Below, in pieces: positions 7,503 through 16,808 of a stretch of 38,473 nucleotides of DNA (position 1 is its first letter; every line of letters starts with the position of its first letter). The DNA is from CAZADH01 sp964483805 (lineage in GTDB: Bacteria > Muiribacteriota > Ozemobacteria > Ozemobacterales > Ozemobacteraceae), in contig CAZADH010000019.1 in assembly GCA_964483805.1 (NCBI GenBank), positions 1 through 38,473 on the forward strand, written 5' to 3'. The position numbers and the translations under genes were made by a program. Below the pieces are notes generated by a model. The model made no database searches, had not been told where the DNA came from, and saw only the letters and a program-made list of their open reading frames with translations.

Positions 7503-9236
7503 ATGAATCACGACCATGCCCTGCGCCGCCTCAACGGCTGGTGCGACCGCCCCGAACCCGACCTCATCGAGCATATCCTGGCGCATCGCGACCAGTTCAC
7601 CGAACCGCTCTTGCACATTCTCGAGCAGGTGCTACCCGACGAAGACCACCCGCACAGAATGCGCACGCGGGCACTGGAGGTCGATTACGCCCTGACCATT
7701 TTGGGGTTCTGGCGCGAGCCACGGGCCTGGCCGGTCTTGCGCCGCATCCTCGAGACACTCGACGACGAACAGCTCGAGGCGACCTTTTGCGACATGCGCT
7801 ACGAGTTGTTGCCCCAGGTCATCATGGCCGTGGTCGGTGAACGTGGCGCCGAGGTCGAGGCGCTCGTGTTGGGCGAACAAACGGGCGCCGAGGCCCGCAC
7901 CGTCGCGACCCAGGCGCTCGTCGGCCTGGCCGTGTTCAACGAGTGGCCGCGCCACAACGTCATTCAGGTGTTCCGCCGCCTGCTGTCACCCAACAGCAGA
8001 CTGACTTCAGAGGACGACCAGGCGTTTCTCGCCTGCTATGGCCTCGATCTGGGCCCCGTCGAACTCGAGCACGAGTATCGCACGCTGTTCGCCCGAGATC
8101 GCATCGACCCAGTCAATTTCAGCATCGAGGAGTTCGAGGAGAGTTTGGCGTTGGGTCCAGAGCAAGCCTGCGCCCAGGCGCGCGACGCCGCCAACGAATA
8201 CCGTCGCCTCAAACACCCACTGGCCGAACTCACCGTCTGGTATCGCCCCCCGCCCCCGATCGAGATCACCGACGCGACCCAGGCCCTCGCCCTGATGCGC
8301 CGCACCGACGGCCATTTCGCCTACGATGCGGTGCGCTGGGCCGACGCGCACCGCGCCGAATGCGTGCCGTTGCTGATCAAGTTGTTACAAGAGTTGTCTG
8401 ACCGACCCGGCCGGTTCCTCGATGACCCCGATTTTGTCGCGCACCGTTATGCCGTCACTCTGCTCGGGGCATGGCGAGAGCCAACGGCGTTGGTGCCGAT
8501 GGCCGGGTTTGTCGCGTCCCTGACCGGAGATCAGCTCGACCACGCTTTTCACGACGACTTCCTGTTGGAGGAATTCGACGCTCATCTGGCCCGCGTCGCC
8601 CACGGCGATACGGGTCCGCTGGTCACCCTGGCAGCGTCGAGCAGCATCTACGAGTGGACCCGTTACGCGTTGTTCCATGCTATGAAATACATGGTATTGC
8701 TCGGCCAGCGCGACCGCGACGAGGTCCTGCGCGAACTCGCCCACATCGCCGACGATCTGCTCGACCCCGACGACGAAGTCGGGCGACAGGCACTCGCCTA
8801 CACCGCCTATCAACTGCACCCCGGTCCGCTGGCCGACACGATCCGGAAGTGGTTCGACGACGACAAGATCGACGAAGATATGTTCGACCGCCAATCCTTT
8901 GAGAAACGCTGCGCCGAGGATCCCGCCGCGGTGCTCACCACAATGCGCACGAACGAATTGTGCCGCATCGAGGCGTGCGACGACGTCATCGCTTGCTTCG
9001 CCTTCTATGACTGGGATACCGACGCCAAGCGCAAAGCCGATCAACAGGCCGCCGCTGCCCTGGCGCGACGACAACAAGGTCGCAGTCCCCAACGGCCCGC
9101 TGACAAGTTCGATCACGATTTCACCAACCAGTACACCCCCGGTCCGGACCCGATCCGGGCCGCTCCCACCACCGGCCGCAACGACCCCTGTCCGTGCGGC
9201 AGCGGCAAGAAGTTCAAGAAGTGCTGCGGCAAATGA
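7503..9236 (+). CDS. Tandem DUF1186-like protein with C-terminal SEC-C motif
   Basis: 577 residues. ATG 7503 is chosen because GGAG lies 8 nt upstream; an earlier in-frame TTG lacks support. The protein has two similar helical halves (about 1-170 and 285-480), each containing an 'A-L-x-I-L-G-x-W-R-E-P-x-A' helix followed by a helix around a conserved Asp/His-containing loop. This resembles DUF1186 (HEAT-like) modules and suggests internal duplication. A Gln/Arg/Pro-rich linker leads to a C-terminal SEC-C motif in the last 20 residues (NDPCPCGSGKKFKKCCG), a zinc-binding Cys cluster known from SecA and many adaptor-like proteins. No signal peptide or membrane helix is seen. It sits between flotillin and the giant ATPase, so an adaptor role in that complex is inferred. 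The SEC-C call is firm, the DUF1186 call moderate. Confidence 0.75.
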   Translation: MNHDHALRRLNGWCDRPEPDLIEHILAHRDQFTEPLLHILEQVLPDEDHPHRMRTRALEVDYALTILGFWREPRAWPVLRRILETLDDEQLEATFCDMRYELLPQVIMAVVGERGAEVEALVLGEQTGAEARTVATQALVGLAVFNEWPRHNVIQVFRRLLSPNSRLTSEDDQAFLACYGLDLGPVELEHEYRTLFARDRIDPVNFSIEEFEESLALGPEQACAQARDAANEYRRLKHPLAELTVWYRPPPPIEITDATQALALMRRTDGHFAYDAVRWADAHRAECVPLLIKLLQELSDRPGRFLDDPDFVAHRYAVTLLGAWREPTALVPMAGFVASLTGDQLDHAFHDDFLLEEFDAHLARVAHGDTGPLVTLAASSSIYEWTRYALFHAMKYMVLLGQRDRDEVLRELAHIADDLLDPDDEVGRQALAYTAYQLHPGPLADTIRKWFDDDKIDEDMFDRQSFEKRCAEDPAAVLTTMRTNELCRIEACDDVIACFAFYDWDTDAKRKADQQAAAALARRQQGRSPQRPADKFDHDFTNQYTPGPDPIRAAPTTGRNDPCPCGSGKKFKKCCGK

Positions 9237-9319
9237 AACGGCGACCCCCGCGTGCCACGCACGTATCTGCCGACCGGCACGCCTGACCCGAAAACACGAA
9301 TGCATCAGGAAGGTCGACC

Positions 9320-12300
9320 ATGACCGACGCGAACAACGCCAACAACATTCCTGGTCTCGCTGCGAACAGTGCCTCGGCGCCGGGCGTCGTCACGCCGGGC
9401 GTCGTCACGCCGGGCGTCGCCACGCCGGGCGTCGCTACGCCGACGGCGGCAGCCGCGGCCCCTGCCGCCACGATGGACCAGGGCACCTACGAGATCATCC
9501 GCTCACGCCTCAACAGCCAGGGCCAGGAACTGCAGCGGCGTCTCGACACCCTGAATGTCGCACGCAAAGCGACGTTCGGCACCATCGACATGCAGTTGCT
9601 CGCGACCGAGCGCATCACCACCGCCAACAACTGCACGCCGCGCGACATGGTCGCCATCGGCGACCGATTCATTTTTGGTTACAATGTATTTATCGGGTTG
9701 AAATCGGAAACCCGCATGGAAGACGTGTTTGCGATCTATCACAACGACGGCGCCAGCACCGGGGGCACGACGTTCAAGGAAGAGTCGCTCGACCTGCTCG
9801 ACGACCCCCGTTTTCACGCCGATTTCAAGGAACTCTACCGGTACTACAAGACCACGCTGTTCGTGAAGTTTGCCATCATCGGCACCCACCTGTTCATGGT
9901 GTTCCAGGTCGGCAAGGCCGTCACCGACATCAAGACCTTCAAGTGGCTGGTTCGCGACAACGGCAAACTGCAATACATCGACAATAGATCCGAGCACGAG
10001 TGCCGCCTGCCCTCGCAACACGAGTTCGAGTGGACGCGCACCCATCGCGATCTGCACCGCTCGGGCATGCATCCGCACATCTCGATCAACGACAAGATTT
10101 TCGTCGAGACGGTCGGCGGTGACCTCACCATCAAGGTCGAAGACAACACCGCGACCGGCGAGGGCATCTTCAGCGAACCGGTCGAAAACAGAGACCAGAC
10201 CCTCGACGACGCCGAGATCTTCTACGCCTCGATCGGGCCCTTGATCCTCCTCAAGATCAAACCGTATCAAGAAAAAGACTACCGCCACATCGTGTTCAGC
10301 GAGAAGATCCGCCGCGCGACCCGCGTCGATGCGCTGGCCACCGCCTGCGTGCTGCTGCCCGACGACCACGGCATCATCTTTCCGCGCGGCTATTGTCTGC
10401 AAACCGGTGAATACAAAGAGTTCGACACCGACCTGCCGGCGATGCAGTTCGAGAAGCGCATCGCGTCGCCCAACGGCGAAGACACGCTCTACGTCTTTCA
10501 CAGCCGGGTTGCGGGCGTCTATGTATTGCTGTCGTACAACATCATCGCCCAGCGGGTCGACACCCCAGTGGTGTGCGGCGGGTTCTCGTTGTTCGAAGAC
10601 GGCCGCATGATCCTGTTCAAAGAGCACGGCGAGGCACGCAAGCACCACGCCATCCAGGTCTGGCAGACCCCGTTCGTTGGTGCCAACTACGTGCCGCCCA
10701 AGACCCCGACCACCGACTCGTTCCTGTTCAAGGTCGGCAACCGCGACATCGTCCGCTGCATGGCCGAGTGCCGCGAGGTGCTCACGCTCATCGGCAAAGA
10801 CGACAGCTACGCCAACCTGTTCCTCGACCTGACCAAGAAGGCCGGCGACATCGTCGACAGCTACTTCTGGGTCGACAAGGCCGAGACCGGCAACCTGCGC
10901 GAACCGCTGCTCGACATCAAGGCCGCCGCCGCCAGCGCCGTCGACGAGCACGAGAAGGTCATGCAGGTGAAGCGCGAGACGCGCGAGGCCGTGGGCCGCA
11001 CCCAGCGCCGCCTGCGTGAGGTCGTGCAGGCGATCTTCGCCAGTCCGTTCAACAGCATCGAGCAATACGTCACCGCCCTGACCAACCTGCGCACCACGCG
11101 TGGCGAGGTCATCGGCCTCAAAGAACTGCGCTATATCGACCTGGCCCTCGTCGCCGAGCTGGAACGCGAGATCGACGATCACCACGGCCGCATCGCGCAG
11201 AAATGTCTCGAATACCTGCTGACCGCTGAGGCCCTCGATCCCTATCGCCGCCGCGTCGACGAAATCGGCAGCCGCGTGCCGCAACTGGTGAAGGTCACCG
11301 TCGCCCGCACCACCGAAACCGACGCCGTCGCCGCCGCCAACGAACTCGAAATGCTCATCGACGTCATCAGCAACCTCGAGTTCGACGACGTCACCGCGCG
11401 CACCGAGATCATCGACCGCATCTCGACCATCTTCGCCAGCCTCAACCAGGTGCGGTCGGCGTTGAAGAACAAGGTGCAGGAACTCGCCAAAGCCGAAGGC
11501 ATCGCCGAGTTCGGCGCCCAGATGAAGCTGCTCAACCAGGCGGTCGTGAACTTCCTCGACCTCGCCGACACCCCTGAGAAGTGCGACGAACTGCTGACCA
11601 AGGTGATGGTGCAGGTCGAAGAGCAGGAAGGCCGCTTCGCCGACTTCGAGCAGTTCGTCACCGAGATCGGCGAAAAGCGCGAAGAGATCGTCGCCGCCTT
11701 CGAAGCCCGCAAGATTGCACTGGTCGAGACCCGCGCCCGCCGCGCCAACACCCTGGTGACCACGGCCGAGCGCGTGCTCAAGGGTATCCGCGGCCGCGCC
11801 GCCACCTTCAGAGAGGCGACCGAGATCCTCGGGTATTTCGCCGCCGATCTCATGGTCGACAAGGTGCGCGGCCTGATCAAGCAGCTCATCGACCTGGGCG
11901 ACTCGGTCAAGGCCGACGACCTCGAGAGCCGCCTGAAGACAGCGCGCGAGGATGCTTTGCGGCAACTGCGCGACCGACAAGAATTGTTTGTCGGGGGCGA
12001 GAACGTCATCAAGTTTGGCCGCCACCAGTTCTCGGTCAACACCCAACCGCTCGACCTCACGCTGGTGCCGCGCGACGACGGCATGTTCCTGCATCTCACC
12101 GGCACCAACTTCTTCGAGGCGGTCACCGACGAAGCGTTCCTCTCGACGCGCGCCTCCTGGAAGCAAGAACTCGTCTCTGAAACCGCCGACGTCTACCGCT
12201 CCGAGTATCTGGCCTGGCAAGTGCTGCAAGCGCTCGAAACGGCAACGACGGCCGGGCCCGGTGCGGCCACTTCGTTCACTGGGGCGGGCCCGACCCAACC

Positions 12301-14779
12301 CGGCACCACGGCACCGGCACCCAAGACCGTCCCCGAGACACCGACCGGCCGCGACGACCCCGATGACCCCGCCCAGGCCGGCAGTGGGATGGCGTCCGAC
12401 GACGCCGTGGTGACGCTCGCGCAGGCCCGCCGCTTCGAGGCGCCGCAGTGGCTCGCGCACGTGCAGAAATTTATGGGACCGCGCTACGGCGAGGGATACG
12501 TGAGGGGCGTGCACGACCATGACGCCGCCCGGATCCTCGGCCCCCTCGTCGAGATGCACGCCGAACTCGGCCTGCTGCGTTATTCCCCCGCGGCGCGAGC
12601 GATGGCCTGGCTGTTCTGGACGCACTTTCGTCAGAGCGCCAAGAGCGTCGTCGCCGCCAAGATGCGGGGCGCCGGTTTGATCGGCCGCATGTTCCCGGGC
12701 ACAAACAGCCATACATCGTATGTCGAGGAGCTACGCACGCTCTTGGCCCGGTTCGTCGCCATGACCTCGCTCTTTCCGGAATCATTGGTCGAGGAAGCCG
12801 CGCAGTACCTGTTCGACGTGCAGTCGCGCGACGACCGGTTCGCCGTCAGCGGTGAGGCGGTCTCGATTCTGCATGAGTTTCACGCCTGCCTCAACGATCG
12901 CAACATGACCGACGCCTTCGCCAGTGCCATCGGTGCGGTCGGCAACAACCCGGTTTCGGCCTTCGGTATGCTGCGCGACTGGGTCCAGGCGTTTCTCGGC
13001 GAGTCCGGGTCCACGTGGCGGCGGGCCTACCGCGACGAGGTCGCCACCCTGCTGTTCGGCAAAGCGCTCGACGAAGGCCAGATCGCCGGTCGCTCCTGCC
13101 GCACCGAACTGACCGGCATGGTCGGCAACCACCGCCTGGTCGAAGGCGGCCGGTATCAACTCGACTATCTCGATCTGAGCGCCCGCATGCGCGAGTTCGC
13201 GCGGGTGGTGGTGCCGCGGTTCAATACATACACGGTAAAGAAACAGGAACTGCTCGAGAAGGCCCGCACCGAAATGCGCCTCGATGAGTTCAAGGCCAAG
13301 GTCCTCAGCTCATTCGTGCGCAACCAGCTCATCGACAAGGTCTACCTGCCGCTCATCGGCGACAACCTCGCCAAGCAAATCGGCACCGTCGGCGACACCA
13401 AGCGCACCGACCGCTCGGGCATGCTGTTGCTGATCTCACCCCCCGGTTACGGCAAAACCACGCTCATGGAGTACCTCGCCAACCGGCTCGGCCTGGTGTT
13501 CATGAAGATCAACGGGCCGTCGATCGGCCGCCGGGTCACCTCGTTCGACCCGGCCGAGGCCGCCAATGCCGCGGCCCGTGCCGAACTCGAGAAGCTGAAC
13601 CTGGCCTTTGAGATGGGCGACAACGTGATGATCTACGTCGACGATATCCAGCACTGCTCGCCCGAGTTTCTCGAAAAGTTCATCTCGCTGTGCGATGCGC
13701 AGCGCAAGGTCGAGGGCGTCTACCGCCGGCGCTCGCGCACCTACGACTTCCGCGGCCGCAAGGTCGCCGTCGTCATGGCCGGCAACCCCTACACCGAAAG
13801 CGGCGAACGCTTCAAACTGCCCGACATGCTCGCCAACCGCGCCGACACCTACAATCTGGGCGACATCATCGGCGACAACCGCCATGTCTTCGAATTGTCA
13901 TACCTCGAAAACGCCGTGACCTCGAACCCCGTGCTGGCCCGCATCAATGCGGTCAACCCGGCCGATGTCGCCGCCCTGATCAAGATTGCCGCGACGGGCA
14001 GCCGCGACGGCGTCGAGTTTGCCGGCAACCATTCGCCGGCCGAGATCAACGACGCGATCGGGGTCATGCAACGCATGATGAAGGTGCGTGACGTTGTCTT
14101 GACAGTCAACCGCGAGTATATCCGCTCGGCCGCCCAGTCCGAGGCCTACCGCGTCGAGCCCGAGTTCAAGATGCAGGGGTCGTACCGCAACATGAACCGC
14201 ATCGCCGAGAAGATCCTGCCGATCATGAACGAGCGCGAACTGGCAACGCTCATCGCCAGCCATTACGAGGGCGAGGCGCAAACGCTGACCACCGCGGCCG
14301 AGAGCAACCTGCTCAAGTTCAAAGAACTGTGCGGCACCCTGACCGACACCGACCGTACACGCTGGGAATCGATCAAAGCGACCTTCAAGAAAAACGTGAA
14401 CCTCAAGGGCTTTGGCGGCAACGAATCGGCGCAACTGATGGCGCAACTCGGTGCCGTGTCCGATGGGCTGACAGCCATCAAAGAGGCGCTGCTGACTGCT
14501 GCGAGCAACGTCTCGCAGCCGGTGACCTTCGTCACCGGCTCGTCGCTGGGCGGCAGCGGTCAACCCGAATCGCCCCGGACCCCGGGCGACACGGTGGCGA
14601 AGACAACGGCCGGCTCGATTACTGCAGACCCGACCAGCGGCCAATCGAGCACACCTGCCCGCGGGTTGAAGAACGTCGGTTCGCCCGAGGCCGGCGAAAA
14701 GTGGGTCGCCGCGCCAATCGACAGCAAGCCACCTCTCGCAACACCCAAGAAAGGGCGCTCACCCAAGCAGGACAAATAG
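9320..14779 (+). CDS. Giant AAA ATPase, DUF3686/'DNA repair ATPase' family
   Basis: 1819 residues; the ATG is preceded by AGGAAGG. Layout: short N-terminal TPGV repeat (about 20-40); a large beta-rich region (about 55-520, starting LNSQGQELQRRLDTLNVARK) that I match to DUF3686, the family annotated as 'ATPase involved in DNA repair'; a long coiled coil (about 535-890); a second unassigned helical region (about 1030-1330); then an AAA module with Walker A PPGYGKTT (about 1374-1381), Walker B VMIYVDD (about 1437) and a sensor-like VVMAGNP strand (about 1490), followed by a helical lid. The tail (about 1730-1819) is low-complexity. There are no membrane segments. Family members usually sit beside flotillin and YqiJ-like genes, as here. 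The 'DNA repair' label rests on weak similarity to SMC/Rad50-type coiled coils, so the true substrate is unknown. The AAA fold suggests remodelling of a protein partner at the flotillin scaffold (inference). Confidence 0.8.
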   Translation: MTDANNANNIPGLAANSASAPGVVTPGVVTPGVATPGVATPTAAAAAPAATMDQGTYEIIRSRLNSQGQELQRRLDTLNVARKATFGTIDMQLLATERITTANNCTPRDMVAIGDRFIFGYNVFIGLKSETRMEDVFAIYHNDGASTGGTTFKEESLDLLDDPRFHADFKELYRYYKTTLFVKFAIIGTHLFMVFQVGKAVTDIKTFKWLVRDNGKLQYIDNRSEHECRLPSQHEFEWTRTHRDLHRSGMHPHISINDKIFVETVGGDLTIKVEDNTATGEGIFSEPVENRDQTLDDAEIFYASIGPLILLKIKPYQEKDYRHIVFSEKIRRATRVDALATACVLLPDDHGIIFPRGYCLQTGEYKEFDTDLPAMQFEKRIASPNGEDTLYVFHSRVAGVYVLLSYNIIAQRVDTPVVCGGFSLFEDGRMILFKEHGEARKHHAIQVWQTPFVGANYVPPKTPTTDSFLFKVGNRDIVRCMAECREVLTLIGKDDSYANLFLDLTKKAGDIVDSYFWVDKAETGNLREPLLDIKAAAASAVDEHEKVMQVKRETREAVGRTQRRLREVVQAIFASPFNSIEQYVTALTNLRTTRGEVIGLKELRYIDLALVAELEREIDDHHGRIAQKCLEYLLTAEALDPYRRRVDEIGSRVPQLVKVTVARTTETDAVAAANELEMLIDVISNLEFDDVTARTEIIDRISTIFASLNQVRSALKNKVQELAKAEGIAEFGAQMKLLNQAVVNFLDLADTPEKCDELLTKVMVQVEEQEGRFADFEQFVTEIGEKREEIVAAFEARKIALVETRARRANTLVTTAERVLKGIRGRAATFREATEILGYFAADLMVDKVRGLIKQLIDLGDSVKADDLESRLKTAREDALRQLRDRQELFVGGENVIKFGRHQFSVNTQPLDLTLVPRDDGMFLHLTGTNFFEAVTDEAFLSTRASWKQELVSETADVYRSEYLAWQVLQALETATTAGPGAATSFTGAGPTQPGTTAPAPKTVPETPTGRDDPDDPAQAGSGMASDDAVVTLAQARRFEAPQWLAHVQKFMGPRYGEGYVRGVHDHDAARILGPLVEMHAELGLLRYSPAARAMAWLFWTHFRQSAKSVVAAKMRGAGLIGRMFPGTNSHTSYVEELRTLLARFVAMTSLFPESLVEEAAQYLFDVQSRDDRFAVSGEAVSILHEFHACLNDRNMTDAFASAIGAVGNNPVSAFGMLRDWVQAFLGESGSTWRRAYRDEVATLLFGKALDEGQIAGRSCRTELTGMVGNHRLVEGGRYQLDYLDLSARMREFARVVVPRFNTYTVKKQELLEKARTEMRLDEFKAKVLSSFVRNQLIDKVYLPLIGDNLAKQIGTVGDTKRTDRSGMLLLISPPGYGKTTLMEYLANRLGLVFMKINGPSIGRRVTSFDPAEAANAAARAELEKLNLAFEMGDNVMIYVDDIQHCSPEFLEKFISLCDAQRKVEGVYRRRSRTYDFRGRKVAVVMAGNPYTESGERFKLPDMLANRADTYNLGDIIGDNRHVFELSYLENAVTSNPVLARINAVNPADVAALIKIAATGSRDGVEFAGNHSPAEINDAIGVMQRMMKVRDVVLTVNREYIRSAAQSEAYRVEPEFKMQGSYRNMNRIAEKILPIMNERELATLIASHYEGEAQTLTTAAESNLLKFKELCGTLTDTDRTRWESIKATFKKNVNLKGFGGNESAQLMAQLGAVSDGLTAIKEALLTAASNVSQPVTFVTGSSLGGSGQPESPRTPGDTVAKTTAGSITADPTSGQSSTPARGLKNVGSPEAGEKWVAAPIDSKPPLATPKKGRSPKQDK
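9378..9437 (+). repeat. 15-bp tandem repeat, four units (PGVVT/PGVAT)
   Basis: Units start at 9378, 9393, 9408 and 9423 with the consensus CGCCGGGCGTCGTCA and one or two changes in the later units. They encode a Pro-Gly-Val-x-Thr linker at the ATPase N-terminus. The near-identity at DNA level suggests recent slippage expansion. Confidence 0.85.
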
Positions 14780-14785
14780 CGGTCA

Positions 14786-14815
14786 CCGCCCGCGCACGAT
14801 GCACGGAGTGGGCGG
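14786..14815. terminator. Possible bidirectional hairpin between convergent genes
   Basis: CCGCCC (14786-14791) pairs with GGGCGG (14810-14815), extendable by one G-U and one C-G pair, 6 nt after the ATPase stop. A second small stem (CTGACC/GGTCAG) follows near 14865-14884. Neither has a U-tract. The 131-nt convergent gap is otherwise featureless. Confidence 0.3.
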
Positions 14816-14910
14816 GAGAGGGGGACCATGCTGCGCGCTCGCGAAGACGACCGATTACTCTGCACTGACCTGCAAGCCGGTCAGGAGTCTGCCGGCAAAC
14901 TGCCGATCGG

Positions 14911-16266
14911 TCAGAACTCTGATTCGACCTGCACGCCGATGAGGTTGATGCTCGTGGTGAAGTCGCCCTCGAGCTGGCCACGAAACTCGTTGCCGGTGTC
15001 GGCCAACGCCAGTGCAATCGGTGCGTTGTCGAAGGTCAGATGCGAGAATCCGAAATCCCAGCGCAACCCTTTGCGCGGCTGATACGAAGCACCAAAGGCG
15101 TACCAACTGCGGTCAGAATCGGGAATGCGCGGCGTGCGGTACTGCGTGGGAATCGGCGATTCTTCGCGGCAGAGACCGACGCGCCAGGTCCAATGTTGAC
15201 ATGCTTTGTATGACGCACCCAATCCATACGACCACGAATCATGCCACTTCTCATCGGTGACCGAATCGCCCTGCACCGGGTTGTCGAAGCGAACGCGCAT
15301 TTCGTCGAAACTGCTCCACCCGGTGCGCCGTGCTTCGAGCATCAGGTTCCAGCGCTGATCGAGCTGGTGATCGAGCCCCATCGACAATACATACGGTGTA
15401 ATGATATCGGCCTTTGCGCCCGTCGGCACGAACTTCCCGGATTGCAGGGCCAGCGCCTGCCCCACATTCGACGGCCCATAGGTGAAGTTTGCCGAGCCGG
15501 TCAGTTCGTGCACGACCCGGGAACGAAACCCGACACCGACGCGATTGCGCGTATCGGGCTCCCATAGCAGCCCCAGTGTATAGCCGTATCCCCAGTCGTC
15601 ACCATCGACCGTCGACATCCCATCCTGATAGCCCGGATTGCCGGCCGGATTGCCGAACGCCCGCGCGATGCCGCCAAAGTCGACAGCGTTGGTCAGGTGC
15701 GCGCTGACCCGCTGCGCCTGCACCCCGAAGCCGACCGAAAGTTCCGGACCCACTTTGAGCGCCACCATCGGGTTGATGTTGAGCGACTGCATCCGCGACT
15801 CGAGGGCATGATACCGGCCCACCCAACCGTCCGGATTGACCGACTCGAGACCCCACGGCACGTTGACCGCCAGGCCGAACTGCCAGGGCCCACGCAGATC
15901 CTGGACCGCATACAACGTGGGGATCACCGCCGGCCGCGCAATGTTGTCGCCCAGCGCCGTTCCCGGCATCACCTGGGTGAACCGATTCGTCGCCGATTTC
16001 AACGCGAAGGTCGATTTCATGCCGAGATAGGTGGCGCCCAGGCTGGCGTGCCGCCCCTGGGTTCGGGTGAGTGTTGCGGGGTTGAAGAACGCGCTCGACA
16101 GTCCATGTGAACCGGCGGCAGCCCCGACGTACGCGTTACCAAGCCCCGTCACCGACTGTTCGAGGATGGCGTATCCGGCAGCCCACGCACTGCTGTGCAA
16201 GCACATGCCCACCAACGCCACTACCACAACCACCCGGACCGTCTTCAGCAAAAGCGAACCGTTCAT
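14911..16266 (-). CDS. OmpP1/FadL/TodX-family outer-membrane transporter
   Basis: 451 residues from ATG 16266, which follows AGGGAG at good spacing; an earlier in-frame ATG at 16320 has no such site and would displace the signal peptide. A Sec signal peptide (about 1-28, ending SSAWA) precedes the typical FadL N-terminal hatch: AGYAILEQSVTGLGNAYVG, then SSAFFNPATL with the conserved NPA motif. The rest shows alternating beta strands of a 14-strand barrel, and the protein ends in Phe, the usual OMP assembly signal. FadL homologues pass long-chain fatty acids or other hydrophobic compounds across the outer membrane; the substrate here is unknown. It is convergent with the ATPase gene. The upstream DNA (about 16289-16345) is markedly AT-rich and probably contains its promoter. 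Confidence 0.9.
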   Translation of the reverse strand: MNGSLLLKTVRVVVVVALVGMCLHSSAWAAGYAILEQSVTGLGNAYVGAAAGSHGLSSAFFNPATLTRTQGRHASLGATYLGMKSTFALKSATNRFTQVMPGTALGDNIARPAVIPTLYAVQDLRGPWQFGLAVNVPWGLESVNPDGWVGRYHALESRMQSLNINPMVALKVGPELSVGFGVQAQRVSAHLTNAVDFGGIARAFGNPAGNPGYQDGMSTVDGDDWGYGYTLGLLWEPDTRNRVGVGFRSRVVHELTGSANFTYGPSNVGQALALQSGKFVPTGAKADIITPYVLSMGLDHQLDQRWNLMLEARRTGWSSFDEMRVRFDNPVQGDSVTDEKWHDSWSYGLGASYKACQHWTWRVGLCREESPIPTQYRTPRIPDSDRSWYAFGASYQPRKGLRWDFGFSHLTFDNAPIALALADTGNEFRGQLEGDFTTSINLIGVQVESEF

Positions 16267-16395
16267 CGGCGACTCCCTCGACCACGCAAGATAATGAATT
16301 TTAAACGAAGAATCGCCCATTCGATACCGAAAAATTCAAAACGTCTCTGTCTCAAAAATGGAACCGTGCGGTTCGCAGAGCGTCGCGATCTGCGC

Positions 16396-16590
16396 TCACT
16401 CCTCTTCGAGAAACAGCAGCAGATCCTCGAGTTCGGCGAGCGCGTCCTCGAGATCGTCAGGGTCGGCGCTCTGTTGCGCCGCTTCCACGCGCCGGATCTG
16501 GCTTTCCAGATCGCTTCTGTCGTCGGCCACGACCGACGCCAGCTTTTCGCGAGCCCGGTCCAGAAGAGCCTTCACCTCATCGACATCCAT
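16396..16590 (-). CDS. Small acidic helical protein, DnaK-lid-like
   Basis: 64 residues. ATG 16590 is chosen because a strong GGAGG lies 7 nt upstream; a longer reading to 16677 adds 29 residues without a ribosome site. The sequence is entirely helix-forming and very acidic at the C-terminus (ELEDLLLFLEEE). Its pattern, a helix with DRAREKL followed by DRSDLESQIRRVEAA and DLEDALAELEDLL, resembles the C-terminal helical lid of Hsp70/DnaK, but the ATPase and substrate domains are absent. This resemblance may be convergent. It lies between FadL and a small exported protein, all on the minus strand; a terminator upstream (16728-16770) separates it from the latter. Confidence 0.65.
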   Translation of the reverse strand: MDVDEVKALLDRAREKLASVVADDRSDLESQIRRVEAAQQSADPDDLEDALAELEDLLLFLEEE

Positions 16591-16727
16591 GCCGCATCCT
16601 CCACAAGAAACTCCGGACATGCCCGCCCACGGTGCAACCGACCCAAGCGCATGGATGCGCGAAGTGGACGGTTGCATCCCGGATAGCGGGCACGCCCCGA
16701 GCGCGATCGCAACCGACCCATCGCCGG

Positions 16728-16770
16728 AAAAAACAGCAGCGGCCGGGAGATCCAGGTCCCCCGGCCGCTG
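16728..16770 (-). terminator. Rho-independent terminator, 11-bp stem
   Basis: CAGCGGCCGGG (16737-16747) pairs perfectly with 16760-16770 around a 12-nt loop. Read on the minus strand, the stem is followed after CTG by six U (A-run 16728-16733). It lies 38 nt downstream of the stop at 16809 and should end transcription of that gene. Confidence 0.85.
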
Positions 16771-16808
16771 CGAACAAACCGATCAACCAAAAATGAACAG
16801 GGCGTTCG

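Noticed and set aside
9503..12712. 1069-codon minus-strand frame opposite the giant ATPase
   Set aside because: The plus strand has a good ribosome site, coiled coil and AAA motifs; the minus frame has Val/Gly/Asp-rich sequence with no motif.
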